This document shows positions 8,755 to 18,978 of a DNA stretch of 64,000 nt, piece by piece. The notes below the pieces were generated by a model. That model was not told the origin of the DNA. It ran no database searches and saw only the letters and a list, made by a program, of their open reading frames with translations. The position numbers were made by a program, and so were the translations under genes. This stretch comes from Symbiodinium natans (Eukaryota > Sar > Dinophyceae > Suessiales > Symbiodiniaceae), in NCBI GenBank assembly GCA_905221605.1, contig CAJNDS010002713.1, positions 1 to 64,000 on the forward strand, given 5' to 3'. The number at the start of each line of letters is the position of its first letter. The stretch's first letter is position 1.

Positions 8755-10337
8755 CTAGAAAGGTGACAACTCCGGCTTGAACTCTAGGAATTGGCAACAG
8801 GCAGTCGTTTGCATGGACATGTGTTTTGCAGTGACACGTGTGCACGTTTTGCAAGTGCTTCAAGAAGTTGGCATCTTAGTGCAGCTTCCTTGCTTTTTCA
8901 CTCCAGTACACATGGATTGTTTTTCCATTGTTGCAGCTGCAAGAAACGTCCCGCAGACTTTGTGCACTGGACCAGGTTTCCTGGTTGCCTAACAAGTTTT
9001 AGGCTTAGAACTGTGTGTTACTCCAGGGGAGAATGTCTCAATCCTGTTGGCTCCACCAAAAAAAAAGCCAGCACCGCAGGTTGATGCTTCATTTAAACAC
9101 AGGTCTTGCAAGACCTGCAACAAATTCCAGCAAGAGCGAGCAACGCACTCCAATAGAAGGCCATTGACTCAGACTTCCCGGGAAAACAGCTGTGCCTGCG
9201 GGAAGTAGGGCCACAGAAGAGAAACCAGATAAATTCTTAAACCCAACTCTGCTCAAGTCAGAGAAGGGAGAAAAAAGCGTTCAAGAGGCGCGTGATCGTA
9301 TTTCGGCACTCTGCAGTGACCTGGCGCGACTGTAATAAGCTCCCAGTGGATCTGCATGCCATGGACTAAGAAGTGCAGCCTGGCGCCCAGTGATGCATTG
9401 TGTTGCCAATCCATCAAGCTTGAGCATGCACCATTGCTTGCACAACTGCCTGTGAACGGACCATGCCCCGTACACCCTCAAAAATGCAATCCCTCAGACC
9501 ATATGCCTGCCGAACCAGGACTTCCCAGGTGCGATCGAGATGGAACCACTCTGTCACGGAGATATACATCCTTCCAGAACTCTGGCATGCTCTGCAAGTC
9601 TGACATGCGTAACAGCATGACATTGTGAACCTGCAATTGCTTCGGCAGCAGGGTGACAGTGCACTCACATGTCCCCTCTTACCGCACTGTGCATGCGCAG
9701 CTAGCAAGATGTCTGAGACACATCAAGAAGTGGAGAAGCAGCCCCGATCTTGCTACCGTGCTGATGGACGGCGTCGCCGAACTGCGCTGAGAACACAACA
9801 CCTGATTGGAAGGGTCATAGCAATCAACACCTGATTGGAAGGGTCCATAGCAATGAAAGGCAGTGGGCCGGCGTAAGAGTTCAACTGCTGCCTAGTGTTT
9901 CTCCCCTAAATCGGCAACTGTTGCTACTCGGCTGTTGCTCGGGCGCTCCACTGGCAACCACCATGGGGTGCCCTGGGCCCTGGGCTGTCTTGCATCAGTT
10001 GTTCTCTAACCTATGGGCGCGTGCAGACCTTGCCTCTTCTTTGGAAAGTTGGCCAATTGGCGCCTTCTCTTTTTGCTACGGTGTGTCAGGGCACTTGTTG
10101 AGGCCATGTACCTTAGTGTGGGGCCACGCGGCACCCAAAGGCTCTGCATTTGTGCACAGTACGAGAGCGTCAGGCAAATCTGGTGGTGGATCAGCCATGC
10201 AGTTACCAAGATCAGTAGCCTCAGGTGCCTCAGTGGTGCAAACGGCTTCGCGCACAGGGTTTGTGTCACATGCCGACAGTTCCATGGCATGGATGCGATC
10301 ACTTCAAAAGAAAAATTTGGGGTCCGAGCCGGAGTGC
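8755..10337. other. Non-coding stretch between two retroelements
   Basis: Open frames here are short, overlap on both strands and show no recognisable motif. The only structure seen is a 29/30-bp tandem duplication near 9800. No RNA gene is recognised. Confidence 0.5.
9796..9854 (+). repeat. Two-copy tandem repeat of about 29-30 bp
   Basis: CAACACCTGATTGGAAGGGT is repeated at 9796 and 9825. The units continue as TCATAGCAAT and TCCATAGCAAT, differing by one base of length. Confidence 0.85.
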
Positions 10338-10581
10338 TTACTACTACTACTACTACTCCTACTATTGCTACTACTCCTACTACTACTACTACTACTACTA
10401 TTACTACTACTACTACTACTACTACTACTACGAGTACTACTAGTACTACTAGTATTACTAGGAACTACTAGTACTACTATATACTATTATGTACTACTAT
10501 ATACTACTATTATATACTATTATATACTATTTTTTTATACTATTATATACGATTATATTATACCACTGTATTATACTACTA
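10338..10581. repeat. TAC/CTA microsatellite, degenerate, flanking the left giant element
   Basis: (CTA)n is nearly perfect to about 10440, then degrades into TA-rich TACTA/TATAC variants up to the LTR edge. Open frames across it (poly-Leu, poly-Tyr or poly-Thr) are artefacts of the repeat. Confidence 0.95.
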
Positions 10582-10875
10582 TGTGAAGTCGACCAGCACT
10601 GGACTTGCACTAAACCAATGCAATCACAGCCCGGCCACGCTGTTTTACGACTTCGCGAGTTCAAGCACTTGTGCAGCTACGCCTGAGTGCGTCCGGTCGG
10701 ACCGCACAGCAACCTAAGAGCTACTGTACGAAACTACCGTGCTCAAAGGCACAAGCTCGGTACTTGAGCCAAAACATTGGCATTGTTACGAATTGCAAAA
10801 CTACACATGCAAAGGAAAACAACACGCTGCACTAGCACTAAGCAAGCACTCCATGCATGCTTTGACCTGCTCACA
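10582..10875 (-). repeat. 3' LTR of the left giant element
   Basis: 294 bp with TGTGA and TCACA termini, matching 26657-26950 at all but two positions. The complement of TTTTGGCTCAAG (spliced-leader end) lies at 10763-10774. The polypurine tract is adjacent on the inner side (cgcccctcag read on the plus strand). Confidence 0.93.
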
Positions 10876-11572
10876 TTCGCCCCTCAGCCGAGGCTTCCGG
10901 CTCACCAAGAGCTCATAGTGCGTCAAGCACTTCCGCAACGCGGCAAATGGGGTAGGGCGAGGGTGTCGCGTGCGACCCTGGTAGAGCCCGCACATCATGA
11001 GCATTGGCATGCGGCTTGGGCGGCAGCCCGCACTACCAAACGGACGCACGACGACAGCAGCCCTCTACGACCCTAAACCACCCCAAGTCGCGAGCGCTCA
11101 CCTTTGTGCTGGCAGGCGAGGCTCCAGAGTACTGGGCAGGTCTTTGTGCTGCTAGTGCAAAGCTATGGTACAAATGGTACACTGTACAAACTACCGGCCC
11201 TAAGCTACGGCTACGGCTACCCACCTATCCAGAACTACCCTACGGGCTACCGGACTCAGCGAGAGCCGCGCACATTGCTTGTGCCGCAGCCAGTGCAACT
11301 CGCACGCGCTTCGGCGAGCGCACTGGCACTGCCGCGACCAGGACACGGTCCGCAGCACCTGCAAAAGAGCTCCCTCGACAAGAGGGGCCACAGGCAGGGC
11401 GGAGAAGAAAAGTGCGGGGAATGCAAAATGGGCAGGCTTCCAACCTGCCGCGGCTTTTCGCCCGCAGTCACGCAAAAGAAAGTGCAAAAGGTTGGCGAAG
11501 CAGCGTGCCGTGCTGCAACGCCGGCTCTGATAATGCGTGGATACATACCACGCCGCGCCAACTGGCCGCAGC

Positions 11573-12769
11573 CTACTCGATACCCTGTGGAGCAGTGTTG
11601 GGGGCACGAGTGGCGTTGCCAGCAACGTTGGAGCTACTGGCTCGCTCCAACTGAGGGCGCTTTGCAACCGCCTCATCGAGGGAGAATGCCTCGGCCGACA
11701 CCCTCTGGAATTCCTCGACGTAGGACTGCGCGACAGGGTGCGTCTTGGGGACCTCAAGCTTAAGCCCTGCCTCCGCATTGGCCTTGCTGCTTGTGGTAAA
11801 ATTGAGGCTCCCAATCAGCACCACCGCGCCGTCAGGCCGCAGTAGGCAAAGGGCCTTGGCATGGTGCAGCCCTTGAATCCCGGTGCCTACCTTAGCCCCG
11901 CGGCCGTCGCGAGCATAGGCGTCGCGCAAGGATGTGCCGCAACCCACCTTCACCTCGGCACCTGCGGCCGCCAAGCGTTTCAACGCTTGCCACTGAAGCT
12001 TGGTGCGGTGGCATTGTCCCATGTCGGCGACAATCCGAACGCTTGCGCCCTTGCCAAGCGACGCTTCGATTGCCTCGATGCAGGATGGGCAATCTAAGCT
12101 GTAAGCCCGGATGTAGATCACATCCTCTGCTGCTCCGGACCCAAGCAGCGTTTGGGCGGCCTGAATGTATGGCCCGCCCGCAAGGAATTCCGCTTCTTTG
12201 ACTGGAGAACTCCTAGCGGGGGCTGGGCCCTTGTTCCTCCGGCCTGGCGTGCGCGCCACAGTGGCAGTGGCGGCACGTTGCACGGAGCCGGAATGTGCGT
12301 GGGCTGCGCTCGCTCCATCTGCTGGGGCCGCGGCCAGGTCACGACCCGCGAGCCCCTGAAAGCAGGAGAGCCCGCGGCTCTTGGCCGCGAGTTGGGAGAA
12401 ACACCCTTCACTGTTCCCCAAACCCAACACCACCTTACCCTTAGCTAGGGCATCGGAGGCGGTACTCCGAATGGAGTCTGTGAGCGCAGGACCCGCGCCT
12501 CGCTGGGCCGCGTGCAAAAACCCTAAGGAACGAGCGGTGTCCATTGCGGCATCGCAATGCCCGCAGCGTCCTTCTGCCAGGTAAGCGCGACAGCCACAGG
12601 CAGCTGTCTCCTCCTTGAGATGCACCCAAACCTTATGGGTCACCCCTTTCTTGGTGCTCGCGACCTCAAACGTCGCTTCGGAGCCAAGGAGCTGAGACAG
12701 CCGCGCCTCAGGGGCCGCGGTGTTGCCATGTCGCAAATGCGCAATGCGATTGGCAACGGCACGACTCAC
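11573..12769 (-). CDS. SWIM zinc finger plus phospholipase D-family domain protein (element ORF2, C-terminal part)
   Basis: 398 codons forming the distal part of the second reading unit of the giant element. A SWIM-type finger (C-G-C-x8-C-G-H, in ACGCRAYLAEGRCGHC) lies near residues 58-72. A Pro/Ala-rich linker follows. The C-terminal half has VIYIRAYSLDCPSCIEAIE, VRIVADMGQC and then HHAKALCLLRPDGAVVLIGS followed by LNFTTSSKANAEAG, which fits the HxK motif and GSxNxT strand of PLD-superfamily nucleases. Only one HKD motif is visible, as in Nuc-type enzymes that dimerise. Its role may be nucleic-acid cleavage during transposition, which is inference. Upstream coding continues in another frame at 12766, so this copy is broken there. 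Confidence 0.72.
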   Translation of the reverse strand: MSRAVANRIAHLRHGNTAAPEARLSQLLGSEATFEVASTKKGVTHKVWVHLKEETAACGCRAYLAEGRCGHCDAAMDTARSLGFLHAAQRGAGPALTDSIRSTASDALAKGKVVLGLGNSEGCFSQLAAKSRGLSCFQGLAGRDLAAAPADGASAAHAHSGSVQRAATATVARTPGRRNKGPAPARSSPVKEAEFLAGGPYIQAAQTLLGSGAAEDVIYIRAYSLDCPSCIEAIEASLGKGASVRIVADMGQCHRTKLQWQALKRLAAAGAEVKVGCGTSLRDAYARDGRGAKVGTGIQGLHHAKALCLLRPDGAVVLIGSLNFTTSSKANAEAGLKLEVPKTHPVAQSYVEEFQRVSAEAFSLDEAVAKRPQLERASSSNVAGNATRAPNTAPQGIE

Positions 12770-14073
12770 GTACCACAGAACAGCACCGCACGGTCCGCCT
12801 GGCTGGCCCCGTGGCCGATTTCCTCAACAACGTCGGCCGAAACCGTTGCAACCGCGTGCATGGAGTCCTCGACGACATGCACGACCCCGCGGTGCAACTG
12901 CAAGGCAATCGGCGCCGACGCTGCAGCCGCCAGGCCCCACCAGCCGTTGATGTTCCCGTTGAGGGCGTGCATCAACCGATTGAGGAGCCCGCGACCCAGG
13001 AAAAAGGGGGTCCGCGGCGGAAGCGGAACACTCGGCGGCGGCCGGGCCGACCCGCACGGGAAAGCTGGGACCCAGCTGGTGCTTGGGCGGGGTTGGAGCG
13101 CGGCAACAATGCCCGCGGCGAAAGCGCCCCAGGCGTACTTGCCCCTCCCCTTGGGCTTGCCCTTGGCATCGGACTTGCCCCTGCCCTTCGGCTTGCCCTG
13201 GCCCTTGCCACGGGCGTCTGCCCAAGCACCCCACGGGTCGCGGCCCTTGCCGTGCGTCGCCTCCTCGCGACGTCTCTTGCCGCCCCTCTTCTTGTGTTTG
13301 CTCCTAAGAAGAGGCTGGATCGTTTCCTGATCCATCGCGCGATTTGCCAGAAGGATCTCGTACTCCAGCTCATCTTGGCTGCTCTCGGAGCCCGAGTCCC
13401 TCTGTTCGCCGCGCCGCGGATCCGGGATCCCGCGGGACACGACCTCTGCCAAGCGGAGAGGTGTGCTGCACCTAAAGCACAACTGCCTGAATGAAAGGTT
13501 CCATTCATAGCAGTTAGGGCACTGCCACCCTGCTATGCGGAGCGCTTCGCTGATGTGATCATCGCGCTCCGCCTTCTCCGCCTGGCGCCGCTCCCGCTTC
13601 TTGGCGCGCTCGGCCGCCTGCGCCTCCTCGGCCGCCTGGAGGGCTTCAGCGAGTTCCTCATCGCTGAGGAGCCTCGCGGCATCTGCCCGCGCTTGTTGGT
13701 CTTCAAGCTCTTCGGCAGAAAACCTCCGCCGCCATTGCTCCGGCGCGGTTTGGGGATCCACCTCCCACCACCCGATGTCGATCCCATTGATCCATCGGCC
13801 GTCGCACGGGGCGCCCGCATTCGGGCCGCCCGCGTGCGTGGTGAGGCACTGGTCCTCGGTCACCGGGTTAATGGCTTCGCAGAAGAAGCACCGCCAGCTG
13901 CCGTAGGGGTAAAAAACGGCCTTCGACGTAGGCTCGGTTGGCTGGGAGGGCGACCTCGTCCGCCTCATCCGCGGTAGCAGCCTCCATCTCAACCGAGACC
14001 TCTTCGTCCTTGACGACCTCCGCCTCCTCCTCCTGTTCCTCCTTGACCAGGGGCTCTTCCTCCTCCCGGCCAA
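12766..14073 (-). CDS. RanBP2-type zinc-finger segment of giant-element ORF2
   Basis: 435 codons. The recognisable part begins near residue 55. Two W-x-C-x2-C fingers flank a charged Ala/Glu/Arg coiled-coil stretch: a degenerate one (WRCFFCEAINPVTEDQC) and a good one (WQCPNCYEWN then LCFRC), both fitting the RanBP2 pattern W-x-C-x2-C-x3-N-x6-C. A Lys/Gly-rich basic segment and a long hydrophobic amphipathic region follow. The end VLFCGT marks a frame break. The right copy here encodes an extra membrane helix that is missing in this copy. RanBP2 fingers usually bind single-stranded RNA or ubiquitin, so an RNA-binding role would suit the element. Confidence 0.6.
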   Translation of the reverse strand: MAGRRKSPWSRRNRRRRRRSSRTKRSRLRWRLLPRMRRTRSPSQPTEPTSKAVFYPYGSWRCFFCEAINPVTEDQCLTTHAGGPNAGAPCDGRWINGIDIGWWEVDPQTAPEQWRRRFSAEELEDQQARADAARLLSDEELAEALQAAEEAQAAERAKKRERRQAEKAERDDHISEALRIAGWQCPNCYEWNLSFRQLCFRCSTPLRLAEVVSRGIPDPRRGEQRDSGSESSQDELEYEILLANRAMDQETIQPLLRSKHKKRGGKRRREEATHGKGRDPWGAWADARGKGQGKPKGRGKSDAKGKPKGRGKYAWGAFAAGIVAALQPRPSTSWVPAFPCGSARPPPSVPLPPRTPFFLGRGLLNRLMHALNGNINGWWGLAAAASAPIALQLHRGVVHVVEDSMHAVATVSADVVEEIGHGASQADRAVLFCGT

Positions 14074-14725
14074 CCTTGAGGTGGGACTCAGTGCGAACCT
14101 CGGCGCGCATCAAAATGACGTCAAGGCTATCCGCGGCTGGGTCGCCCGCGAAGAAGGAGTCGATCTCCTTGGCATGGAGATCGTCGAGAGGCGTCACCAG
14201 GTCCGGCGAGTAGTCTCGCTTGGAGCGACGCTCGGCCAGGCGTCGCTGGACGTCGCCCTTCGGCGGCTCGAGGGCCCGCCCGCGCGGAGCGGCCTTCCGC
14301 GGAGGCTCGGGCACGGCCTCCTCCGTGGGCTCGCTCTTGGGCGTGGACCCTCCATCGCTTCCCTCTGGAGCACCAGGGGGGTCCAGCTCGGGGTCGTCGC
14401 GAAGCCACCCCGGCGGATGGCTACCACCATAGATGTGGTGCGATCCATCCTCAAGCTGGATTCGGTCCCCTCGCCTCAGGAGCGGGACTCTCGAGTGATC
14501 GTACCCGTTGGCTTTGTGGTACCTAATCACTCGGAGCATGGGCACCTCCCCATACCCACCGTCCTTTCCTCGGCGGAACAGCCGTCCCCGCCAGTCCTGA
14601 CGAAAAGGGTCAAGAGGTGCGGAGGGGCTGATCCCCAGGTTGGGCGGAAGAGAGGCGCCATGGCAGGCCGCCTGATGCAAGTGGTACTGCACCAGCGACT
14701 CAAAGGCTAGCCCGCAGCCGAACAT
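13868..14725 (-). CDS. C2H2 zinc-finger segment of giant-element ORF2
   Basis: 285 codons that start within a C2H2-like finger: Cys is followed by GLAFESLVQYHLHQAACH, and the full C-x4-C-x12-H-x4-H pattern is seen in the right copy. The protein then reads RDWRGRLFRRGKDGGYGEV and LLRRGDRIQLEDGSHHIYGG, followed by an acidic Glu-rich tail. It overlaps the next frame at 13868-14073, which marks a frameshift rather than two genes. The acidic tail holds about 50 residues that are deleted in the right copy. Confidence 0.5.
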   Translation of the reverse strand: MFGCGLAFESLVQYHLHQAACHGASLPPNLGISPSAPLDPFRQDWRGRLFRRGKDGGYGEVPMLRVIRYHKANGYDHSRVPLLRRGDRIQLEDGSHHIYGGSHPPGWLRDDPELDPPGAPEGSDGGSTPKSEPTEEAVPEPPRKAAPRGRALEPPKGDVQRRLAERRSKRDYSPDLVTPLDDLHAKEIDSFFAGDPAADSLDVILMRAEVRTESHLKVGREEEEPLVKEEQEEEAEVVKDEEVSVEMEAATADEADEVALPANRAYVEGRFLPLRQLAVLLLRSH

Positions 14726-15050
14726 CCGTAGTGGCCGTCAGCGTTGGGGCGAGGCTCCTCTGAGGCTGAGGCGGACTGGGCGGTCCCGACTCCCCCCCGG
14801 CCGCCCGACTCTCTCCCTCTCGGCGCAGCGTTTTGAGGGACTCCTCACGCTTGGTGATCTTCTCCAGCTTCACCATCGCAGTTCCCGCAACCTCCAGTAT
14901 TCTCGACTGGAGCTTCTGCGCTCTAAGAAGAGCTTCGGACCGCGCGAGGTATTCCTTCGCGCTGGTGACCACAGACTGGCCGAGCACGAGGACTCCTTCC
15001 TCTGTGCTCTCGGCCTGGGCCCCACTAGCGGGCTCCTCGTCCTCCTTCAC
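14700..15050 (-). CDS. Linker segment of ORF2 between Tpt1-like domain and C2H2 finger
   Basis: 116 codons containing a helical, probably coiled-coil stretch (SVVTSAKEYLARSEALLRAQ and following) that is collinear with residues about 390-455 of the right-copy ORF2 protein. About 100 bp present in the right copy is deleted here, which puts the downstream part out of frame. No function assigned. Confidence 0.45.
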   Translation of the reverse strand: MKEDEEPASGAQAESTEEGVLVLGQSVVTSAKEYLARSEALLRAQKLQSRILEVAGTAMVKLEKITKREESLKTLRREGESRAAGGESGPPSPPQPQRSLAPTLTATTDVRLRASL

Positions 15051-15802
15051 TCTGACCGCGGCTGGAGGCGCCCGCGTGTCGGGAAGATCCGAGCTGGAAC
15101 TGTCTTCCTCGACACCTTCAGCTGCTTGGGCTGCCTCTTCCTCGAGCGAGTCCTCGGGCTCGAGGACGTTGGGGCCCGGGATGTTGCGCCTAGATTACAC
15201 CTTGGGCTTCGCTGGCACGATCGAGTCCCTAGGGGACGCCCTTTGGCCTTAGGCGCGGCCTTAGGAGGGGTAACAGGTTGGGCGGCCCCCGCGGCCATGA
15301 CACGACCCGCAGGGGCCAGCACAACCGTCGAGGAGCTCGCCGCGCCACTGCTGGCCGCAGCAGCTTGGGACGCTTGGACCGTGCCCAGTTTCGGTCCTCG
15401 CCCCAACGGCGGGTTGGGGCCCGCACTGGAGTCGCCTAAACTCTTTAGGTCGACACGCAAGACCAACCTATCCACTTCCAACTCAGCTATCAGGTCTGAG
15501 TAGACAGGCGAGCCCCTGGGGAGTGCCCAGATGCGGGAAATGCCGGTGGCCCAAATCTGGCCAGTGAGGGCCACCCCATCCGCTCCTGCATAGATGGGCA
15601 CTCCGGCGTCCCGCAGGACCGCCAGTCGGACCTCGACTATGCAAGTCGATCCGCGGCGGAACCCGCGCCTTCCGTCCTCCCACTGCGTGGGGCAGTGTCC
15701 TAGGACGTAGTGAACCCCGAGGCGGCCTCCCGGCCCGCCGCCGGGGATCAGGCCGTTCTGCAACAGGCTTGGCACGACATGCAAGTCCGTGCCGTGCCAC
15801 AT
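15047..15802 (-). pseudogene. Tpt1/KptA-like 2'-phosphotransferase domain, C-terminal half (frameshifted)
   Basis: Begins MWHGTDLHVVPSLLQNGLIP and continues GGRLGVHYVLGH, then IVEVRLAVLRDAGVPIYAG and ADGVALTGQI. These match the conserved LYHGT, R-x-HVHLS and NGVxLT segments of RNA 2'-phosphotransferases. The N-terminal half lies in a different frame immediately upstream (end of the 15748-18978 frame), so a small indel near 15800 splits the domain in this copy. The right copy keeps it whole. Confidence 0.7.
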
Positions 15803-18800
15803 GACCGACCATACTGACGGATGAGGTCGTCGATGGCCGTCTCACTTAGGCCCTCCATCATGAACCCCATCGGATGGCCGCAATCGGCAGAGTGGCCTTG
15901 GAAGGCACGAAGGAAACCAGCGTGCGAGGTATCCAACCTCGGTTTCCGCTGGCTGGCGTCGTGCGCGACCGCCTGGTTGTACTGGTTGATGGTGATCCCG
16001 AGTTGCTCGATCAACTCATCAACCGGGTAGAGGCCGCCCGGACCGAACCGGCCTCTGCAGCCACCTTCGCCGTGCCGCATGCATCGGACTAGCAGGCGCT
16101 GCACGTCGTCTATCGTGGGCGGGCCCTTCCGGCCCTTAGGGCCTGGGCTCTTGCTTTTGCCCCTGCCCTTAGACCCTCCTCCACCCATCGCGGCACTGAG
16201 GCCCGCGGCTTTGCTGGACCTCCGATGGGCAAAGGAAACCTGACGCGCCCTTGAGCGGCCAGGACACGGCCCGCTGCAAGGGGCCGGTGTGCAGTAGTGG
16301 TAGGCAGCCGCTCCCGCGCGGCCAGGGCACGGCCCGCAGCGGGGCCTTGTGGTTGACCACGAAGGTCCGGGCGACCGATCGGTCGCTCCCGCGCGGTCTG
16401 GTCGCGACCCGCAGCGGGGCGCAGTGCACAGGCACGAACGCGGGGAGGGACTACCTACCCTAGGCTCTACAACACACTTGAACCGCTGCGGCGGGGGTTT
16501 GGGGAGTTTCTTTAAGGTCGGGGCTTTAAGGCTTCTACGGCTTCTGCTTCGACCTTGGACCGAACCTCTAGGCCTGCTTCCTAAACACTGGCTGCGAGAC
16601 AAACGAACGAAGCTGCACGCGACGAACGACGAAAAATCCTTCTGCCCGCAGACCGGCGACCTGGGAAACGGCCCGCCCCAAAAACACCCGCCCTGAACAC
16701 AGAAACACCCGAACAGCCCCAACATCCTGAGCATCAGAACGCGCGTGGGGTGATTCTGGTCTGAGCGCGCCGCGTCATGGTTCGCGCGCTTGGTGTTGTG
16801 CGCACCGCGAACGCCTAAGGCTTCAAGAGCAGACGACGCGCTCTGAGGAGCCGCGACTGCCCCCTTGGCGCACGCTTCGCGCACCGCCCCCTCGGCTTGG
16901 GCATCAGTGAAAAACTGCCCATCAATGACCCTACCTGTCCTGACAGTAAGATCATCCACGTAGGCGATCCACTCCTTAGTATACTTAAGGCGCCTACCTC
17001 TGCCGGGGGCATAGGCCCTATCAACCACAAAGTTGAAGTCGTCTGGGCCGTTGATCGGGCCAAAGGTGAGGCCGACAGGGAGATACTTCCCTGATCTTGC
17101 CACAATGGCCAACACCTCGCGAGCACGCTTGGTGTTCCTAATCTGATTAAACCCACTAACCGCATCCACGAAGGTATACCAAACCGAACCTACTGCGGCG
17201 GCGAGCACATCGCTGCCCCGCCGACAATAGTACGTGGAGCGCTTAATTCGGGCATTCACGCGGCGGTAGTCAACCACCAAGCGTCGCTTCCTATGCCGCT
17301 TGTAGCTGGGCATTTCCTTGGTCGGAAACGGCGCAGATCCCCAAGCCGAGCTGCCGCGGATCAACTGACCCCGCTTGCATTCTTCTTCAAGCTTGTCGTC
17401 GACCCATTGCGCGGACTCGCCCCTCAGACTGTGAGGCTGGGACGAGACCGGCGGCCCGGTGGGGATGCAGTCATGGGCGAACTTCCTGACCGTGGTCCTG
17501 GTGGTGTCCTCCACCCAGAACCCAGCGGCCTTTCGCCGTATGACCTCCCTGACGGCTGCGATATCAGCATCGGTCAGCCCGGGTCTGGTTGGTCCAGGCT
17601 CGATCTTCAAACCCGACCATACGAGGTCTCTATAGGCCTCGGTGCGCCTAGGATCCTCCGCGACCTTCTCGCCCGCAAGAGCATAGACCTCAAGGTCAGC
17701 CCGGACGGAATCCCAGTCCTTGGCGTCCGCCTTGGTCCGCCAAAACGCTTCCCTCTCCGCGGCATACTTATCCACCTCCTTATCCAGCTCCGCACGCTCT
17801 GCTGGCGTGAGGTCCTCGCCCGACCGCACGTCCGGGAGGGGAACGACTGGAGAGGGCGGTGGCGCAGCCGCGGCGCTATCTGCACCCGCAGTCGCTGGAA
17901 AGCTTTCAACTGCAGCGGTGCACAGCTCTTCTGCGCCCCTCAGACCAAGGTCCTGGAGCGAGGCGCAGAAAGCCGCTCCTATGAGGTTGTAGTCAGCTTG
18001 CGCGCGCTCAACGTGCTTGTGCCGCACTGCGCCCAACGCATCCGGCCTACTACACCTCAAACCTACCGATTCTAGGCTGAAATCGGCGAGCCACAGGGCC
18101 CCGCTCTCAACGAGGTTGCCGCGGCCACTGGCCCGCGCGAACTGGCACATGTCAGCCCGCACGAAAGCCCAAGGCCAGCGTGGCTCTGCGAGCGTCCCAA
18201 ACAAGGCGCCCCGCTCCTCTAGCCGCCAAGGTTCCCACTCGCCTTTTTGCGCCTGCAAACGCAGCGCGACGTGGGCGCCCGCGCGCGTGCGTTCCTGCGC
18301 ACACCGGACGACTAGCTGGAGGAAAGCCCGGGGCACATTCTTGCCCTCAAGCCCAATCACGAGCACCTTCGGCTCTGTGCGCAGAACAGCGCCGCTAATG
18401 GCCTCTAAGTGCTCTTCCGCGGCCAGGTTCCAGGTGATCCCGTAGGCCTGCTTGCCTTGCACAAAAGCGGGAACAACCCTGTACCCGTGCCTCCTCGCCG
18501 CGTCGGAAACGACCGCGTCACCCCAAGCAACCTCTAAGACATCAGCAACCCCACCAAGGAAATACTGCCGGAACCAACTCTCGACAGCACCCGACTCTGG
18601 GGAAGCCCTAGGCTGCAACGCGCGGGGTTCCGCGACCAAGAGGTCCGCGAGGGCCTCTCGGATCGAGAGCACACTCGTGCCGGCACGAGACGCTCGCTCG
18701 AGGGTCCTGTCCTGCAACGAATACGCCCCCTTGTCCAACTTTCTGGCCGAGGCTGCAGCAAGCACGCCGTCGCGGTTTAGGTCGATTTTGGAAATGATTT

Positions 18801-18978
18801 CCTTCACGGAAACCGCTTCATGGGCCGGACGGGTCCCTCTGAAAGCGTGAGCGCTCCGTCCTCGGCGATATATGCAAGCCGCCATTTGACGCGAACCCCG
18901 CTGGCGTCGGGGAGATAGCGATGGACGCCGACCTGTGCACGGGCCGCATCCACCTGCGTGACCCGCCCTAACCTGCAC
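15748..18978 (-). CDS. Methyltransferase-like domain, RT fingers/palm (YVDD half), spacer and Tpt1-like N-terminus
   Basis: 1076 codons. After about 50 off-frame residues it reads a Rossmann-like domain (VADVLEVAWGDAVVSDAARR, then VLVIGLEGKNVP) resembling methyltransferase-like domains of algal retroelements but without a Pro-Cys catalytic motif. The Ty3-type reverse transcriptase N-terminal half follows: LVVDYRRVNARI, FVDAVSGFNQI, LPVGLTFGPINGPDDF and AYVDDLTV (YVDD codons near 16951-16962). It stops right after the YVDD strand with no thumb. The next 200 codons are Pro/Cys/Arg-rich spacer. From an internal ATG (16186) it continues MGGGGSKGRGKSKSPGPKGR into the Tpt1-like domain up to the QGHS motif, then frameshifts. 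The matching RT thumb lies 6 kb upstream in coding order. Confidence 0.82.
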   Translation of the reverse strand: MQVRAGHAGGCGPCTGRRPSLSPRRQRGSRQMAACIYRRGRSAHAFRGTRPAHEAVSVKEIISKIDLNRDGVLAAASARKLDKGAYSLQDRTLERASRAGTSVLSIREALADLLVAEPRALQPRASPESGAVESWFRQYFLGGVADVLEVAWGDAVVSDAARRHGYRVVPAFVQGKQAYGITWNLAAEEHLEAISGAVLRTEPKVLVIGLEGKNVPRAFLQLVVRCAQERTRAGAHVALRLQAQKGEWEPWRLEERGALFGTLAEPRWPWAFVRADMCQFARASGRGNLVESGALWLADFSLESVGLRCSRPDALGAVRHKHVERAQADYNLIGAAFCASLQDLGLRGAEELCTAAVESFPATAGADSAAAAPPPSPVVPLPDVRSGEDLTPAERAELDKEVDKYAAEREAFWRTKADAKDWDSVRADLEVYALAGEKVAEDPRRTEAYRDLVWSGLKIEPGPTRPGLTDADIAAVREVIRRKAAGFWVEDTTRTTVRKFAHDCIPTGPPVSSQPHSLRGESAQWVDDKLEEECKRGQLIRGSSAWGSAPFPTKEMPSYKRHRKRRLVVDYRRVNARIKRSTYYCRRGSDVLAAAVGSVWYTFVDAVSGFNQIRNTKRAREVLAIVARSGKYLPVGLTFGPINGPDDFNFVVDRAYAPGRGRRLKYTKEWIAYVDDLTVRTGRVIDGQFFTDAQAEGAVREACAKGAVAAPQSASSALEALGVRGAHNTKRANHDAARSDQNHPTRVLMLRMLGLFGCFCVQGGCFWGGPFPRSPVCGQKDFSSFVACSFVRLSRSQCLGSRPRGSVQGRSRSRRSLKAPTLKKLPKPPPQRFKCVVEPRVGSPSPRSCLCTAPRCGSRPDRAGATDRSPGPSWSTTRPRCGPCPGRAGAAAYHYCTPAPCSGPCPGRSRARQVSFAHRRSSKAAGLSAAMGGGGSKGRGKSKSPGPKGRKGPPTIDDVQRLLVRCMRHGEGGCRGRFGPGGLYPVDELIEQLGITINQYNQAVAHDASQRKPRLDTSHAGFLRAFQGHSADCGHPMGFMMEGLSETAIDDLIRQYGRSCGTARTCMSCQACCRTA